This document shows positions 1-11,093 of a DNA stretch of 64,000 nt, piece by piece. The translations under genes and the position numbers were made by a program. Origin of the DNA: Sodalis ligni (lineage in GTDB: Bacteria > Pseudomonadota > Gammaproteobacteria > Enterobacterales > Enterobacteriaceae); the NCBI RefSeq assembly GCF_016865525.2, contig NZ_CP075169.1, positions 4,030,337-4,094,336 on the forward strand, given 5' to 3'. The first letter of the stretch is position 1; every line of letters begins with the position of its first letter. The notes below the pieces were generated by a model, which worked only from the letters and a program-made list of their open reading frames with translations, was not told the DNA's origin and made no database searches.

Positions 1-418
1 GATTCAGCTTTAATGGGAAATAATCGCGCCATCTTCTGGAACCGATCCCGGAAATGACGCTGAAACGTTTCAATAAAGTTTCCGACGTTGCGGAATCGAA
101 TGCAAGCATCGGCGAATTATTCCTATTGAATCTTTGAAGCCACGCACATTTTGCTGACATGATATCAATAAATACCGGTTTTTACCGCTAAAGCTGAAGT
201 GCAGCTGAAGCGCCCTGCTACGAACCGGGAGACCAATTCTCCGTTTATGCCATTAAGACCGGTAATACCTGGGATTGAATGACGGCCAAGGGGATTTTTA
301 GCAAAAAATGTCAGGAACGGGCCTTGATTGTATTATTTTTCGCCGGAGACTTTCGTTTTGGCATAACCGGCGTATGATGCCCGCGTCCTCCTCCGTTTTT
401 GATTCAGACCTCATTATC
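1..418. other. Upstream region with no intact gene, possible gene remnants
   Basis: No open gene can be supported here. Short stretches read like eroded coding sequence on the plus strand (about 50-137 and 215-280), each closed by a stop within 15-30 codons and in different frames, so this may be the remains of a decayed gene. I cannot name the parent family. In E. coli the fru operon lies upstream of setB, but these stretches do not resemble it. The last 60 bases should hold the setB promoter; I see no confident -35/-10 pair. Confidence 0.4.
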
Positions 419-1669
419 ATGCATACGCCTATCGCCCTTTCGCGGCGTCTACCGGATATGACCGCTTCGGCATTTCTGGTTATCGCTTTTCTTTCCGGTA
501 TTGCCGGCGCGCTGCAACTCCCGACGTTGAGCCTTTTTCTTTCCACCGATGTGCAGGCACGCCCGTTTATGGTGGGATTGTTTTACACCGGCAGCGCCGT
601 GATAGGCATTGCGGTCAGCCAGTTCCTGGCCGGCCGTTCCGATAAAAAGGGCGACCGCAAAATGCTGATTTTCCAATGCTGCGCCCTTGGGGCGGCGGGT
701 TGCGTGCTTTTTGCCTTCAACCGCAACTATTTTGTCCTGCTTATCTTCGGCGTACTGCTCACCAGCTTCGGTTCCACCGCCAACCCGCAATTGTTTGCCC
801 TGGCGCGGGAGCATGCGGATCACAGCGGCCGCGAGTCGGTGATGTTCAGCTCGGTGATGCGCGCGCAGGTCTCCCTGGCCTGGGTGATTGGTCCGCCGCT
901 GGCCTTTGCCCTGGCGCTGGGTTTTGGTTTCAAGGCCATGTATATGATGGCGGCGGCCACCTTTGTGGTATGCGGCGGCCTGGTGTGGATGCTGCTGCCC
1001 ACCATGCGCAAGTCGCTGCTTACAACCGAGGCGGTGATGGAAGCCCCTCGGCGCAACCGCCGGGATACGCTGCTGCTGTTTTCCGCCTGTACCCTGATGT
1101 GGACCTGCAACTGCATGTACCTTATCAACATGCCTTTATACCTGATCCATGAACTGGGGCTGCCGGAAAAAATGGCCGGGATCATGATGGGTACCGCCGC
1201 CGGCCTGGAAATCCCCACCATGCTTATTGCCGGCTATATTTCCAAGCAATATGGCAATCGTTTATTGATGCGCATCGCCGTGGCAGCCGGCCTGCTGTTC
1301 TACCTGGGGCTTATCCTGTTTACCGATGCCACGGCGCTGCTGCTGCTGCAGCTGCTCAATGCGGTTTTCATCGGTATACTGGCGGGTATCGGCATGATCT
1401 ATTTTCAGGATCTGATGCCCGGCCAGGCCGGCGCGGCCACGACGCTGTTTACCAATACCGGCCGGGTCGGCTGGATTTTCGCCGGATCGCTGGCCGGGCT
1501 GATATCTGAAATCTGGCAATTGCACGGGGTTTTTTATGTGGCATTGCTTATGATTGCCGGCGCCGGTTATTGCATGTGGCGCATCCGTGATGTAGATTCG
1601 CCGCTGCCCCGCGACACACACACTTCCCCCTTGCCTGGAACGCCCGGCAACGGTAACGTGTCGCCATAG
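419..1669 (+). CDS. setB: SetB-type sugar efflux MFS transporter
   Basis: Inner-membrane proton-driven exporter of the sugar efflux transporter family, which extrudes lactose, glucose and related glycosides. The 416-residue product follows E. coli SetB closely from the N-terminal TAFL-like helix to the end, with about 12 hydrophobic segments. It carries the MFS loop motif GRSDKKGDR at residues 72-80 and the family stretches FGSTANPQ, RAQVSLAWVIGPPLA, PRRNRRDTLLLF and YFQDLMPGQAG. I chose the ATG at 419 because it gives the MHxP N-terminus of SetB; an in-frame ATG at 308 would add 37 residues with no family resemblance. It precedes efpL by 30 bases on the same strand, as in E. coli. The gene looks intact. 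Confidence 0.93.
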   Translation: MHTPIALSRRLPDMTASAFLVIAFLSGIAGALQLPTLSLFLSTDVQARPFMVGLFYTGSAVIGIAVSQFLAGRSDKKGDRKMLIFQCCALGAAGCVLFAFNRNYFVLLIFGVLLTSFGSTANPQLFALAREHADHSGRESVMFSSVMRAQVSLAWVIGPPLAFALALGFGFKAMYMMAAATFVVCGGLVWMLLPTMRKSLLTTEAVMEAPRRNRRDTLLLFSACTLMWTCNCMYLINMPLYLIHELGLPEKMAGIMMGTAAGLEIPTMLIAGYISKQYGNRLLMRIAVAAGLLFYLGLILFTDATALLLLQLLNAVFIGILAGIGMIYFQDLMPGQAGAATTLFTNTGRVGWIFAGSLAGLISEIWQLHGVFYVALLMIAGAGYCMWRIRDVDSPLPRDTHTSPLPGTPGNGNVSP

Positions 1670-1699
1670 ATTCCGACACAATTATACAGGTCCACGTTA

Positions 1700-2272
1700 A
1701 TGGCTAGAGCAAACGAAATTAAGCGCGGTATGGCGGTGAACTACAACGGCAAACTGTTGCTGGTAAAAGATATTGATATTCAAAGCCCGAGCGCACGCGG
1801 GGCCAGTACGCTTTACAAGATGCGTTTTTCCGATGTCCGCACCGGGCTGAAAGTGGAAGAGCGTTTCAAGGGCGACGATATCCTCAACACCATTGATCTG
1901 GTCCGCCGGTCGGTGACCTTTTCTTACATCGACGGTGATGAATATATCTTTATGGACGACGAGGATTACACGCCTTATCCGTTTAAAAAAGATCAAATCG
2001 AAGACGAGCTGCTGTTTATTCCCGAAGGCGGCATCCCCGGCATGCAGGTGCTGACCATGGACGGACAGGTGCTGGCGCTGGAGCTGCCGCAGACGGTTGA
2101 TCTTGATATTGTCGAGACCACGCCGGGCATCAAGGGAGCCTCCGCCAGCGCCCGCACCAAACCGGCGCTGATGAGCACCGGCCTGACGGTATCGGTACCG
2201 GAATATCTTAACAGTGGCGAAAAAATCCGTATTCACGTGGCCGAACGCCGCTATATGAGCCGCGCCGATTGA
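1700..2272 (+). CDS. efpL: EF-P-like translation factor EfpL (YeiP)
   Basis: Paralogue of elongation factor P that binds stalled ribosomes and relieves arrest at polyproline and some other motifs. The 190-residue product has the three EF-P domains: the N-terminal KOW-like domain (about 1-65), the central OB domain (about 68-130) and a C-terminal OB domain ending in [10 protein letters not shown]. The tip of the N-terminal loop reads SPSARG, putting an arginine at residue 33. This is the EfpL hallmark, in place of the modified lysine of EF-P, so no EpmAB modification is expected. Length matches E. coli EfpL. It lies between setB and yeiR on the same strand. Confidence 0.95.
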   Translation: MARANEIKRGMAVNYNGKLLLVKDIDIQSPSARGASTLYKMRFSDVRTGLKVEERFKGDDILNTIDLVRRSVTFSYIDGDEYIFMDDEDYTPYPFKKDQIEDELLFIPEGGIPGMQVLTMDGQVLALELPQTVDLDIVETTPGIKGASASARTKPALMSTGLTVSVPEYLNSGEKIRIHVAERRYMSRAD

Positions 2273-2306
2273 TGTATCGACCCCGCCACCGGCGCAGCGC
2301 AACGCT

Positions 2307-3285
2307 ATGACCGCCAAAACGACCCTGGTAACCGGTTTTCTCGGCAGCGGGAAAACCACCACCCTGCTGCACCTGCTGGCGCACAAGCCGGCTGATGAAC
2401 GCTGGGCCGTGCTGGTGAACGAGTTCGGCGAAATAGGTATCGACGGCGCCCTGCTGGCCGATAGCGGCGCTTTTCTCAAAGAGATCCCCGGCGGCTGCAT
2501 GTGCTGTGTCAACGGCCTGCCGATGCAGGTAGGGCTTAATAGCCTGCTGCTGCGCGGCCGCCCTGACCGATTGCTTATTGAACCCACCGGCCTTGGCCAC
2601 CCGAAAGAAATCCTCCGCCTGCTCGCCTCGCCGTTTTATGAAAGCTGGATAAACCTGCAGGCGACCCTCTGCCTGCTTGACGCGCGCCAGCTCAGCGACG
2701 CGCGTTATACCGACAACGAGAATTTTCGCGATCAGCTGGCGGCGGCGGATATCATTATCGCCAATAAGCAGGATAGCTACGCCCCGCGCGATCGGGAACT
2801 CCTCGCGGCCTGGGCCCGTGACCATGGCGGAGAAAGGCCGATTATCGGCGCCACCCGCGGCGATATTTCCTCGTGCTGCTGGACAGTCCGCGGCGCAACC
2901 TGCGGGAACTGCCCGAGGAACGCACCACCACGCCGTCCCCGCCGCCAAAACCGGTCTGGCCGCCCTCAGCCTGCCCGCCAATGCCGGCTGGCGCCGTGCG
3001 TTGAACCGCGGCCAGGGGTATGAATCTTGCGGCTGGATTTTTGACGGCGAAACGGTTTTTGATACCGTCCGCCTGCTGGAATGGGCGCGGTTGGCGCCGG
3101 TAGAACGGGTCAAAGGGGTTATGCGCATTGCTGAAGGGGCATTGATGGTCAATCGCCAGGGGGATTCCCTCTTTATCGAGACCCGCCCGGCGCCGCCTCC
3201 CGACAGCCGAATCGAACTGATCAACCCTGCGCCAGCCGAATGGAATATTTTACAATCGAATTTGTTGAGGGCGCGTTTAAATTAG
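2307..3285 (+). pseudogene. yeiR: YeiR, COG0523 zinc-binding GTPase, frameshifted twice
   Basis: Metal-handling G3E/COG0523 GTPase related to E. coli YeiR, thought to act in zinc homeostasis. The intact N-terminal part has the P-loop GFLGSGKT near residue 9 and the metal-site motif GGCMCC near residue 64. The frame then breaks twice. Near 2870 it moves back by one base, giving a segment reading LLDSPRRNLRELPEE. Near 2940 it moves back one base again and continues KTGLAALSLP to the end, with the family motif GQGYESCGWIFD and the tail RIELINPAPAEW. Both changes are single missing bases. The complete protein can be rebuilt across the three frames, so it is either a very young pseudogene or a sequencing artefact. 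It follows efpL by 34 bases. Confidence 0.88.
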
Positions 3286-3332
3286 CATTATTATTATTAC
3301 ATTAATGTTAATTTCTGAATGGGTCCCGAGTC

Positions 3333-4046
3333 ATGCAACGCTTACCGGCTATCATAGCCCTCAACCTAGCGGGAGTTGTGCTCTTCTTTTCCTGGTATCT
3401 CCCGCCGGATCACGGTTTCTGGTTCACCATCGATTCATCCATTTTCCTGCATTTCAACCGTCTGATGACCCAGAACCATGCCTTTGCCCTGTTCCTGGCC
3501 GTCACCAATTACCGGGCCTTTGATGCCATTGCCCTGCTGTTCATGGGTGCAATGTATTTTTATTACTATCGCCGGTCCGGCCAGGAAGAGCGCTACCGCA
3601 TGTTAAGTATCGGTATCGTGATGCTGCTTTCCGCGGTGGTGCTCAATCAGCTGGGCCATTTGCTGCCCGTCAGCCACCCCAGTCCGACGCTGTTTTTCGA
3701 AAATGACCCTCGCGTGGCGCGCGTATCGCAGTTTGTGGATATCCCCACCAAAGACGCCTCCGCGGACAGCTTTCCCGGCGACCACGGCATGATGCTGATG
3801 ATTTTCGCCGTTTATATGTGGCGCTATTTCGGCCGGCGCGCGTTTATCGGCGGCCTGGCGATCCTGGTGGTTTTCTCGCTGCCCCGGCTGATGATCGGCG
3901 CCCACTGGTTTACCGATATCGCGGTGGGTTCGCTGTCGGTGCTCTTGGTGGGGCTGAGCTGGTGGCTGCTTACCGACGCCTGCGATAAGCTGGTGAACCG
4001 CATTAATCATCTTCTGCCGGGCGCGCGGATCAACAGGTTTCAATAG
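3333..4046 (+). CDS. lpxT: Lipid A 1-diphosphate synthase LpxT (PAP2 family)
   Basis: Inner-membrane undecaprenyl-pyrophosphate:lipid A 1-phosphate phosphotransferase. It adds a second phosphate to lipid A on the periplasmic face and recycles undecaprenyl phosphate. The 237-residue product has an N-terminal membrane segment (about 5-22), further helices, and the PAP2 signature: SFPGDH near residue 148 and RLMIGAHWFTD (R-x5-H-x3-D) near residues 187-197. It aligns with E. coli LpxT over its whole length. Same strand as the broken yeiR just upstream. In enterobacteria LpxT competes with aminoarabinose/pEtN addition at the lipid A 1-position; nothing in this sequence shows its regulation. Confidence 0.9.
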   Translation: MQRLPAIIALNLAGVVLFFSWYLPPDHGFWFTIDSSIFLHFNRLMTQNHAFALFLAVTNYRAFDAIALLFMGAMYFYYYRRSGQEERYRMLSIGIVMLLSAVVLNQLGHLLPVSHPSPTLFFENDPRVARVSQFVDIPTKDASADSFPGDHGMMLMIFAVYMWRYFGRRAFIGGLAILVVFSLPRLMIGAHWFTDIAVGSLSVLLVGLSWWLLTDACDKLVNRINHLLPGARINRFQ

Positions 4047-4450
4047 GATTTCATTATGTCGGCGTTAATGCTTTGCACGGTCTACCTTAAAAAGCGTTAA
4101 CGCCGGGCGACCCCCTTTACCCTCTCCTCCAGGGCAACATTCCCCGTCCGCCGCCCTTCTCTGTTGAGATGTTATTGTTCAGATCCATTTTTTAACTTTA
4201 TTTTCATCAAACTTTCACATCATGAAAAGTTATAAATTAGTCGATAAAAATTCTCGCTTTCCCTTATTCATTACGGTAACCTCGAATTCGCTGTACTCAT
4301 GGACTGATATTTATACCAATTAAAATGTGTGAGAGAAACCACACAATGCAGGAATAATAGTTGGTCGATTGGTATTTGCGCTTTATTCTCGATTCGTTTG
4401 GCATTTTATAGCGGCACCGTCGCTAAGGACTTTAAGGGATAACACTTATA
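4047..4450. promoter_or_regulatory. Intergenic region upstream of mepS
   Basis: About 400 bases without a supportable gene, GC-rich near lpxT and AT-rich towards mepS. An imperfect dyad of AACTTT-CA...TG-AAAGTT type lies at about 4209-4230. The last 60 bases contain the presumed mepS promoter and a ribosome site (AAGGG at about 4434). No sRNA I recognise. Confidence 0.35.
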
Positions 4451-5026
4451 ATGGTCAAATCTCAACCTATTTTGAGATATGTTCTGCGGCTCATCCCCGC
4501 AGTGGCGGTAGCGGTAGTACTTTCCGCCTGTAGTTCTCAGAGTTCCAGGCAAACCGCTGAGATGCATGCAGTTAATGATAATGATCAGTCTTCACTGCAA
4601 GCCTCTCAGGATCAATTTGAAGAAATGGTCCGTAATGTCGACATTAAAACGAAAATTATGGATCAATATGCCGTCTGGAAAGGCGTGCGTTATCGGCTAG
4701 GCGGCAGTACCAAACGCGGTATTGATTGTTCAGCATTTGTCCAAATGACCTTCAAAGAGCAGTTCGGCCTTGAATTACCCCGTTCCACCACGGAACAGCA
4801 GGGAATGGGCTCTAAAATCCAGCGCACCAAGCTGCGTCCGGGTGATTTAGTGTTGTTCCATGCCGGTTCCACCGGTCGCCACGTGGGAATTTATCTGGGT
4901 AATGATCAATTCGTTCATGCTTCAACCACCAGTGGTGTGATGATTTCCAGCATGAATGAAGATTATTGGAAAAACGCTATCGCGAAGCACGAAGGGTACT
5001 GGTCCACGGTACACAAAGCTAAATAA
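4451..5026 (+). CDS. mepS: Murein DD-endopeptidase MepS (Spr), NlpC/P60 lipoprotein
   Basis: Outer-membrane lipoprotein that cleaves D-Ala-mDAP crosslinks of peptidoglycan so that new strands can be inserted. The product has 191 residues. The signal peptide ends in the lipobox LSAC with the lipidated cysteine at residue 27. The NlpC/P60 domain covers about 65-188. The catalytic cysteine is C93 in GIDCSAF, and the histidines are H144 in GRHVGIYLG and H156 in QFVHAST. All key residues are present and length matches E. coli. It is followed by a strong terminator, so it is a single-gene unit. Confidence 0.95.
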   Translation: MVKSQPILRYVLRLIPAVAVAVVLSACSSQSSRQTAEMHAVNDNDQSSLQASQDQFEEMVRNVDIKTKIMDQYAVWKGVRYRLGGSTKRGIDCSAFVQMTFKEQFGLELPRSTTEQQGMGSKIQRTKLRPGDLVLFHAGSTGRHVGIYLGNDQFVHASTTSGVMISSMNEDYWKNAIAKHEGYWSTVHKAK

Positions 5027-5061
5027 TGGTTATTATTTAAACGCCCTGCATGCCGAACGAG

Positions 5062-5091
5062 AAAAAGCCGTCTTAATAAGGCGGCTTTTTA
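5062..5091 (+). terminator. Rho-independent terminator of mepS
   Basis: A GC-rich stem (AAAAGCCG paired with CGGCTTTT, loop of about 11 bases) runs into a T tract 36 bases after the mepS stop codon. Confidence 0.85.
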
Positions 5092-5527
5092 TGTTCATTC
5101 TTAAAGTTTTGTAAATCTCATAATTAGATTACTTAATTAATAATTTGCTTTAAGTTAATGGAATTAACGGCCATAGACTTTAGTTAATGAACGTTCATTA
5201 ATAAATGAGCCGCCTTTCCTGACGGCTGCATAAGGCAAAATAAGAACAATTCAGGAAACATTTTCCTTAAATATTTACCCTATTATTCGTTGCACTCGCC
5301 GATAAATTATGATAGAGCCGGCGCGGCGCACCGCTGGATTCTCACTGCCACTCCCCTCGATTTGCCTAACGCGATAAACAAAAAAAATCGCTAATAATTT
5401 TGACATTAAAATTATTTATATCGTTATTACCGCTATTATAATAAACGCAGTCATACTGCACATTGCCGGCATGATGGCCTTGTTATTCAGCTTGAGTCAG
5501 TCAGTATCTGCGCAGGAGCGTAACCTG
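5092..5527. promoter_or_regulatory. AT-rich intergenic region upstream of yejA
   Basis: About 430 bases with no gene. The central part is AT-rich (TTAATTAATAATT-like stretches), typical of an upstream control region. An AGGAG at 5514-5518 serves as the ribosome site of yejA. I see no recognisable operator. Confidence 0.35.
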
Positions 5528-7336
5528 ATGTTTTTACGTTTTTGGATAGCGCTGGTTTTCAGTATCGTTAGCTACGGTCCGCACGCCGAGGCCATTAACG
5601 AAGGTTATGCGTTTGCGCTGTTGGGAGAGCCAAAGTACAGCAGTGATTTCAATCATTTCGATTACGTCAATCCCGCCGCCCCCAAAGGCGGAGCCGTGAC
5701 GTTGGCCGCCATCGGCACCTTTGACAATTTCAACCGTTACGCTTTGCGTGGCTCCGCCGCCATGCGGACCGATCAGCTCTATGACTCGCTGTTCACCACC
5801 TCCGACGATGAAATGGGCAGTTATTACCCGCTGGTGGCGGAGTCCGCTCGCTACCCGGCGGATTTCAAATGGATTGAAATCACCATCAATCCCCGGGCCC
5901 GCTATCATAATCACCAGCCTATCACCGCGCGGGATGTCGCCTTTACCTTCAACAAATTCATGACCGAAGGGGTGCCCCAGTTCAGGCTTTATTATAAAGG
6001 CGTTACCGCCACGGCCATCGCGCCGCTGACTGTGCGTTATGAATTCCCCCAGCCCGATAAAGACAAAATGCTGGGTTTGCTGGACTTGCCCATTTTGCCG
6101 GAAAGCTTCTGGCAACATCACAAACTGAGCGACCCGCTGTCCTCGCCGCCTCCGGCCAGCGGTCCTTATCGCATCACCGCCTGGCGCACGGGCCAGTACG
6201 TCACTTACTCCCGGGTCAAGGATTACTGGGGGGAGACATTGCCGGTGAATCGCGGGCGTAATAATTTCGATACTATCCGTTATGACTATTACCTGGACGA
6301 CAATGTCGCGCTGGAGGCCTTTAAAGCCGGCGCCTACGATCTGCGGGTGGAAACTTCGCCGAAAAATTGGGCCACTCAGTACCACGGCGGTAATTTTGAC
6401 CGTGGTTACATCGTCAAACAGGAAGTGCCCAATAACGCTCCGGTCACTACGCCCTGGCTGGCGTTTAATATCCAGCGTCCGCTGTTCGCCGACAGGCGGG
6501 TGCGCGAGGCCATCGGCCTGGCATTTGATTTCGAATGGATGAACAAGGCGCTTTTCTTTAACGGCTATGAACGGGTCAACAGCTATTTTATCAATACCGA
6601 CTACGCCGCCAGAGGATATCCCGACGCCGCCGAGCTGGCCTGGCTGGGGGCGCCGAAAGGGCAGATCCCGCCGGAAGTCTTTACCGATATTTACCATCCG
6701 CCGGTCTCGGACGGCAGCGGATACGATCGGAAAAACCTGCTCAAGGCGCTCACCTTGTTAAAAGAGGCCGGTTGGGAGTTGAAAAACCAGCAATTGGTGA
6801 ACAGTAAAACCGGTAAACCCTTCCAGTTTGAAATGATGCTGATGAGCGGCAACAACAGCCAATATATCCTGCCGTTCCAGCATAATCTGCAGCGGCTGGG
6901 CATTACCCTCCAGATTCGGGAAGTGGACAGCGCACAATTCACCAACCGGCTGCGCAAGCGCGATTTTGATATGATGCCCGCCACCTACGCGCCGTTCCCC
7001 TATCCCAGTGGGGATTTGCAGATCATGTGGGGTTCGGCTTATGTGGAATCCACCTATAATCGACCGGGGGTAAAGGATCCCGCCATCGACCGACTGATCA
7101 ATGAAATCGTTCATCACCAGGGGGACGAAAAAGCCCTGCTTTCCCTTGGACGGGCCCTGGACCGGGTGCTGACCTGGAATCAATTTATGATCCCCATGTG
7201 GTTCTCCCATCAGACCCGGTTGGCCTATTGGGATAAATTCGCCATGCCGGAAATTCGTCCTACTTATGCGCTGGGTTTCGACACCTGGTGGTACGATGTC
7301 AACCGGTCGGCGAAATTGCCTGCGGAACGGCGCTAA
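5528..7336 (+). CDS. yejA: Periplasmic oligopeptide-binding protein YejA
   Basis: Substrate-binding protein of the YejABEF ABC importer, which takes up peptides and, in E. coli, the peptide-nucleotide antibiotic microcin C. The 602-residue product belongs to the DppA/OppA SBP_bac_5 family. It has a signal peptide of about 20 residues (hydrophobic, ending in HAEA), then [15 protein letters not shown] and the long family stretch [21 protein letters not shown] chose the ATG at 5528, which has an AGGAG ribosome site 9 bases upstream and matches E. coli YejA; an in-frame ATG at 5471 would add 19 residues. First gene of yejABEF. Confidence 0.95.
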   Translation: MFLRFWIALVFSIVSYGPHAEAINEGYAFALLGEPKYSSDFNHFDYVNPAAPKGGAVTLAAIGTFDNFNRYALRGSAAMRTDQLYDSLFTTSDDEMGSYYPLVAESARYPADFKWIEITINPRARYHNHQPITARDVAFTFNKFMTEGVPQFRLYYKGVTATAIAPLTVRYEFPQPDKDKMLGLLDLPILPESFWQHHKLSDPLSSPPPASGPYRITAWRTGQYVTYSRVKDYWGETLPVNRGRNNFDTIRYDYYLDDNVALEAFKAGAYDLRVETSPKNWATQYHGGNFDRGYIVKQEVPNNAPVTTPWLAFNIQRPLFADRRVREAIGLAFDFEWMNKALFFNGYERVNSYFINTDYAARGYPDAAELAWLGAPKGQIPPEVFTDIYHPPVSDGSGYDRKNLLKALTLLKEAGWELKNQQLVNSKTGKPFQFEMMLMSGNNSQYILPFQHNLQRLGITLQIREVDSAQFTNRLRKRDFDMMPATYAPFPYPSGDLQIMWGSAYVESTYNRPGVKDPAIDRLINEIVHHQGDEKALLSLGRALDRVLTWNQFMIPMWFSHQTRLAYWDKFAMPEIRPTYALGFDTWWYDVNRSAKLPAERR

Positions 7337-7349
7337 CAGAGGGGCTTGC

Positions 7350-8447
7350 ATGACGTCATATCTATTGCGTCGATTATTACTGGTCATTCCCACGCTGTGG
7401 GCCATCATTACGCTGAATTTTTTTATCGTGCAAATTGCTCCCGGCGGCCCGGTGGATCAGGCCATTGCCGCCATTGAAACGGGTCAGCAAAGCGGTTTCT
7501 CCGGCGGCGGCCACACCGATCCCACCGCCCGCGTCCAGGCGCTGCACGGCGGACAAATCGGCGACAGCCAGTATCGCGGCGCCCGCGGACTGGATCCGGA
7601 GGTCATTGCTGAAATCACCAAGCGCTATGGCTTTGACAAGCCGCTGCACGTGCGCTATTTCACCATGCTGTGGAATTATGTGCGGTTTGATTTCGGCGAT
7701 AGCCTGTTTCGCGGATCGTCGGTCATGGAATTGATAAAAGAGAGCCTGCCGGTTTCCATTACCCTGGGACTATGGAGCACGCTGATTATTTATTTAGTGT
7801 CCATTCCGCTGGGCATCAGGAAGGCGGTCCATAACGGCAGCGGATTCGATGTCTGGAGCAGCACGCTGATTATCGTCGGTTATGCCATTCCAGCGTTTCT
7901 GTTCGCCATATTGCTGATAGTGCTGTTTGCCGGCGGCAGCTATCTGGATTGGTTTCCGCTGCGCGGTCTGGTCTCCAGCCATTTCGACAGCCTGCCGTGG
8001 TATAAAAAAATCACGGATTACCTCTGGCATATCACACTGCCGGTGCTGGCCACGGTCATCGGCGGATTCGCCACCCTGACCATGCTAACCAAAAACGCGT
8101 TTCTGGATGAAATCCGCAAGCAGTACGTCATCACCGCCCGGGCCAAGGGGCTGGATGAAAACCAGATTCTCTACCGCCACGTGTTCCGCAACGCCATGCT
8201 GCTGGTGATAGCCGGTTTTCCCGCGACGTTTATCAGCATGTTTTTCACCGGTTCGCTGCTGATTGAAGTGATGTTTTCCCTCAACGGACTAGGGCTGCTC
8301 GGTTACGATGCCACCCTGCAGCGGGATTATCCGGTGATGTTCGGCACCCTGTATATTTTTACCCTTATCGGGCTGTTGCTGAATATTCTCAGCGACATGA
8401 CCTACACATTGGTGGATCCCCGCATTGATTTCGAGGGACGGCAATGA
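7350..8447 (+). CDS. yejB: Peptide ABC importer permease YejB
   Basis: Inner-membrane permease of YejABEF (DppB/OppB type). The 365-residue product starts with TM segment 1 and has the TPLT-like periplasmic region and five further helices. The coupling EAA loop reads [20 protein letters not shown] near residue 263. The start at 7350 lies 13 bases after the yejA stop, with AGAGGGG as ribosome site, and matches E. coli YejB at the N-terminus. The end overlaps yejE by four bases (ATGA), showing translational coupling. Intact. Confidence 0.95.
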   Translation: MTSYLLRRLLLVIPTLWAIITLNFFIVQIAPGGPVDQAIAAIETGQQSGFSGGGHTDPTARVQALHGGQIGDSQYRGARGLDPEVIAEITKRYGFDKPLHVRYFTMLWNYVRFDFGDSLFRGSSVMELIKESLPVSITLGLWSTLIIYLVSIPLGIRKAVHNGSGFDVWSSTLIIVGYAIPAFLFAILLIVLFAGGSYLDWFPLRGLVSSHFDSLPWYKKITDYLWHITLPVLATVIGGFATLTMLTKNAFLDEIRKQYVITARAKGLDENQILYRHVFRNAMLLVIAGFPATFISMFFTGSLLIEVMFSLNGLGLLGYDATLQRDYPVMFGTLYIFTLIGLLLNILSDMTYTLVDPRIDFEGRQ

Positions 8448-9469
8448 GCGGATTAAGCCCGGTAAACCAGGCGCGTTGGGCGCGCTTTCGCCGTAATCGC
8501 CGCGGCTACTGGTCGTTATGGCTGTTTTTGCTGTTGTTCGCCGTAAGCCTGGGATCGGAACTGGTGGCCAACGACAAGCCCCTGCTGGTTCGTTATGAAG
8601 GGCGGTTGTATTTTCCCCTGCTGTTCAACTATAACGAAACCACCTTCGGCGGCGAGCTGGCCACCGCGGCGGATTATCGCGATCCCTATGTCGCGCACCG
8701 GCTGGAATCCCACGGCTGGACGCTCTGGGCGCCCATTCGCTACGACTACCGCACTATCAACTTCGCCACCAAGGTCCCCTTCCCTTCGCCGCCCAATGCG
8801 CAAAACTGGCTGGGCACCGACAGTTCCGGCAAAGACGTGCTGGCGAATTTACTGTATGGCTTTCGACTGTCGATGCTGTTCGGACTGGCCCTGACCTTGT
8901 TCTCCAGCCTGATAGGCATTATCGCCGGCGCCACGCAGGGATACTACGGCGGCAGGCTGGACCTGTGGGGCCAGCGCTTTATCGAAGTCTGGTCGGGTAT
9001 GCCGACGCTGTTTTTGATTATTCTGCTGTCGAGCGTGGTGCCGCCGAATTTTTGGTGGTTGCTGGGCATCACCGTGCTGTTCGGCTGGATGAGCCTGGTG
9101 GGGGTGGTGCGGGCCGAATTCCTGCGCACCCGCAACTTTGACTATATCCGCGCCGCCCAGGCCATGGGGGTCAGCGACGGGATGATTATGCTGCGCCATA
9201 TGCTGCCCAACGCCATGGTGGCGACGCTGACGTTTATGCCGTTTATTCTCTGCGGCTCCATAACCACCCTGACGTCACTGGACTTCCTGGGTTTTGGTCT
9301 ACCGCTGGGTTCGCCTTCCCTGGGTAATTTGCTGCTGGAAGGCAAAAACAACCTGCAGGCGCCCTGGCTTGGCATTACCGCGTTTGTGATGCTGGCCCTG
9401 GTATTGTCGCTTTTGATTTTTATCGGCGAGGCGGTGCGCGACGCTTTCGACCCCGGCAAGGGCCATTAA
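8444..9469 (+). CDS. yejE: Peptide ABC importer permease YejE
   Basis: Second membrane subunit of YejABEF (DppC/OppC type), 341 residues. It has an N-terminal cytoplasmic segment rich in arginine, a first TM helix at about 25-43, and a long periplasmic insert typical of YejE (to about residue 135). Four to five more helices follow, with the EAA-type loop [22 protein letters not shown] near residue 227. It starts inside the yejB stop codon and ends two bases before yejF, consistent with one operon. Confidence 0.95.
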   Translation: MSGLSPVNQARWARFRRNRRGYWSLWLFLLLFAVSLGSELVANDKPLLVRYEGRLYFPLLFNYNETTFGGELATAADYRDPYVAHRLESHGWTLWAPIRYDYRTINFATKVPFPSPPNAQNWLGTDSSGKDVLANLLYGFRLSMLFGLALTLFSSLIGIIAGATQGYYGGRLDLWGQRFIEVWSGMPTLFLIILLSSVVPPNFWWLLGITVLFGWMSLVGVVRAEFLRTRNFDYIRAAQAMGVSDGMIMLRHMLPNAMVATLTFMPFILCGSITTLTSLDFLGFGLPLGSPSLGNLLLEGKNNLQAPWLGITAFVMLALVLSLLIFIGEAVRDAFDPGKGH

Positions 9470-9471
9470 CC

Positions 9472-11064
9472 ATGACCGCACCTTTACTGCAGATCCAAGC
9501 GCTGAGCGTCGCCTTTCGCCAGGGGGAAACTTGCCGTCAGGTGGTGGATGAGGTATCCCTGACCGTCAACGCCGGCGAAACCCTGGCCCTGGTGGGAGAA
9601 TCCGGTTCCGGCAAGAGCGTGACCGCGTTATCGGTGCTGCGCTTACTGCCGTCCCCTCCCGCCGTTTATAGCCACGGTGATATCCTGTTCCGGGGACAAA
9701 GCCTCCTCCATGCGGATGAAACCGCGCTGCGGCGGGTGCGTGGCAACGATATCGCCATGATCTTCCAGGAACCCATGTCCTCCCTTAATCCGCTGCATAC
9801 CATTGAAAAGCAGCTGCTGGAAGTGTTGATTCTGCATCGGGGCATGAAGGGAGATTCCGCCCGCGCCGAAGTGCTCGCCAGTCTTGATCGGGTGGGGATT
9901 CGCCATGCCTCTTCGCGGCTAAGGGATTTTCCCCATCAGTTGTCCGGCGGCGAGCGGCAGCGGGTGATGATCGCCATGGCGTTACTGACCCGGCCGAAAT
10001 TACTGATAGCCGATGAGCCCACCACCGCCCTGGATGTCACGGTCCAGGCGCAAATTCTGCAATTATTGGCCGATCTGCGCCGGGAAATGGGCATGGCGCT
10101 GCTGTTTATCACGCACAATCTGAATATCGTCCGCCGGCTGGCGGATAACGTGGCGGTGATGAAGGATGGCAAATGCGTGGAAATCAGCCCCTGCGGAACG
10201 CTTTTCAGCGCTCCGCGCCATGCCTATACCCGTAAGTTGCTGGCGGCTGAACACGGCGGCTGTCCCCTGCCAGTGGACGAAGATGCCGCCCCTTTGCTCA
10301 GGGTTAACGGTTTGGGGGTGTCGTTTTCCGTACAGCGGGGACTGCTGCGGCGCTCGGTGATGGAAAAACGGGTATTGAACAACGTTACTTTCACCTTGCG
10401 GCGCGGCGAAAGCATGGGATTGGTGGGCGAATCCGGGTCGGGCAAAAGCACAACGGCGCTGGCGGTGCTGCGCCTGCTGCAATCCGACGGGGAAATCTGG
10501 TTTGAAGACCAGCCGCTGCATCAGTTTAACCGGCGGCAGATGCTTCCCGTACGGCGCCGCATCCAGGTGGTATTCCAGGACCCGAATTCAGCCCTTAACC
10601 CGCGGCTGACGGTGGCGCAAATCGTGGTGGAGGGGCTGAGGGTTCACCATCATTATTCATCGGAGGAACAGGAACGGCGGGTGATTGTCGCCTTGCAGGA
10701 GGTGGGATTGGATCCCGACACCCGCAACCGCTATCCCGATCAGTTTTCCGGCGGCCAGCGGCAGCGCATCGCCATAGCCCGAGCGCTTATTCTGCAGCCG
10801 GAGCTGGTTATCCTTGATGAACCCACCTCTTCCCTGGACCGTTCGGTTCAGGCGCAGATCCTGCAACTGCTGAAGTCGCTGCAGGAAAAACATCAGTTGA
10901 CCTATCTCTTTATCAGCCATGACTTGCAGGTTGTGAGGGCAATGTGCCATCAGGTGATTGTGTTGCGCCAGGGGGAAGTGGTGGAACAGGGAGAGTGCCG
11001 TCAAATCTTTGATTCACCGGCGGCGGACTATACTAAGCAGCTGTTGCAATCCAGCAACCAGTAG
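9472..11064 (+). CDS. yejF: Peptide ABC importer ATPase YejF (two fused nucleotide-binding domains)
   Basis: Cytoplasmic ATPase that powers YejABEF. At 530 residues it contains two complete ABC domains in tandem, as usual for YejF. In domain 1 the Walker A GESGSGKS is at residues 43-50, the signature is LSGGERQR, and the Walker B and switch read LLIADEPTTALD. Domain 2 has a second GESGSGKS near residue 320, FSGGQRQR, and VILDEPTSSLD. All catalytic motifs are present in both halves, so both sites look competent. Last gene of the operon; the convergent yejG ends 29 bases later. Confidence 0.95.
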   Translation: MTAPLLQIQALSVAFRQGETCRQVVDEVSLTVNAGETLALVGESGSGKSVTALSVLRLLPSPPAVYSHGDILFRGQSLLHADETALRRVRGNDIAMIFQEPMSSLNPLHTIEKQLLEVLILHRGMKGDSARAEVLASLDRVGIRHASSRLRDFPHQLSGGERQRVMIAMALLTRPKLLIADEPTTALDVTVQAQILQLLADLRREMGMALLFITHNLNIVRRLADNVAVMKDGKCVEISPCGTLFSAPRHAYTRKLLAAEHGGCPLPVDEDAAPLLRVNGLGVSFSVQRGLLRRSVMEKRVLNNVTFTLRRGESMGLVGESGSGKSTTALAVLRLLQSDGEIWFEDQPLHQFNRRQMLPVRRRIQVVFQDPNSALNPRLTVAQIVVEGLRVHHHYSSEEQERRVIVALQEVGLDPDTRNRYPDQFSGGQRQRIAIARALILQPELVILDEPTSSLDRSVQAQILQLLKSLQEKHQLTYLFISHDLQVVRAMCHQVIVLRQGEVVEQGECRQIFDSPAADYTKQLLQSSNQ

Positions 11065-11093
11065 AGCCCGGAGGGCCCTTCAGGCAGCCTGTT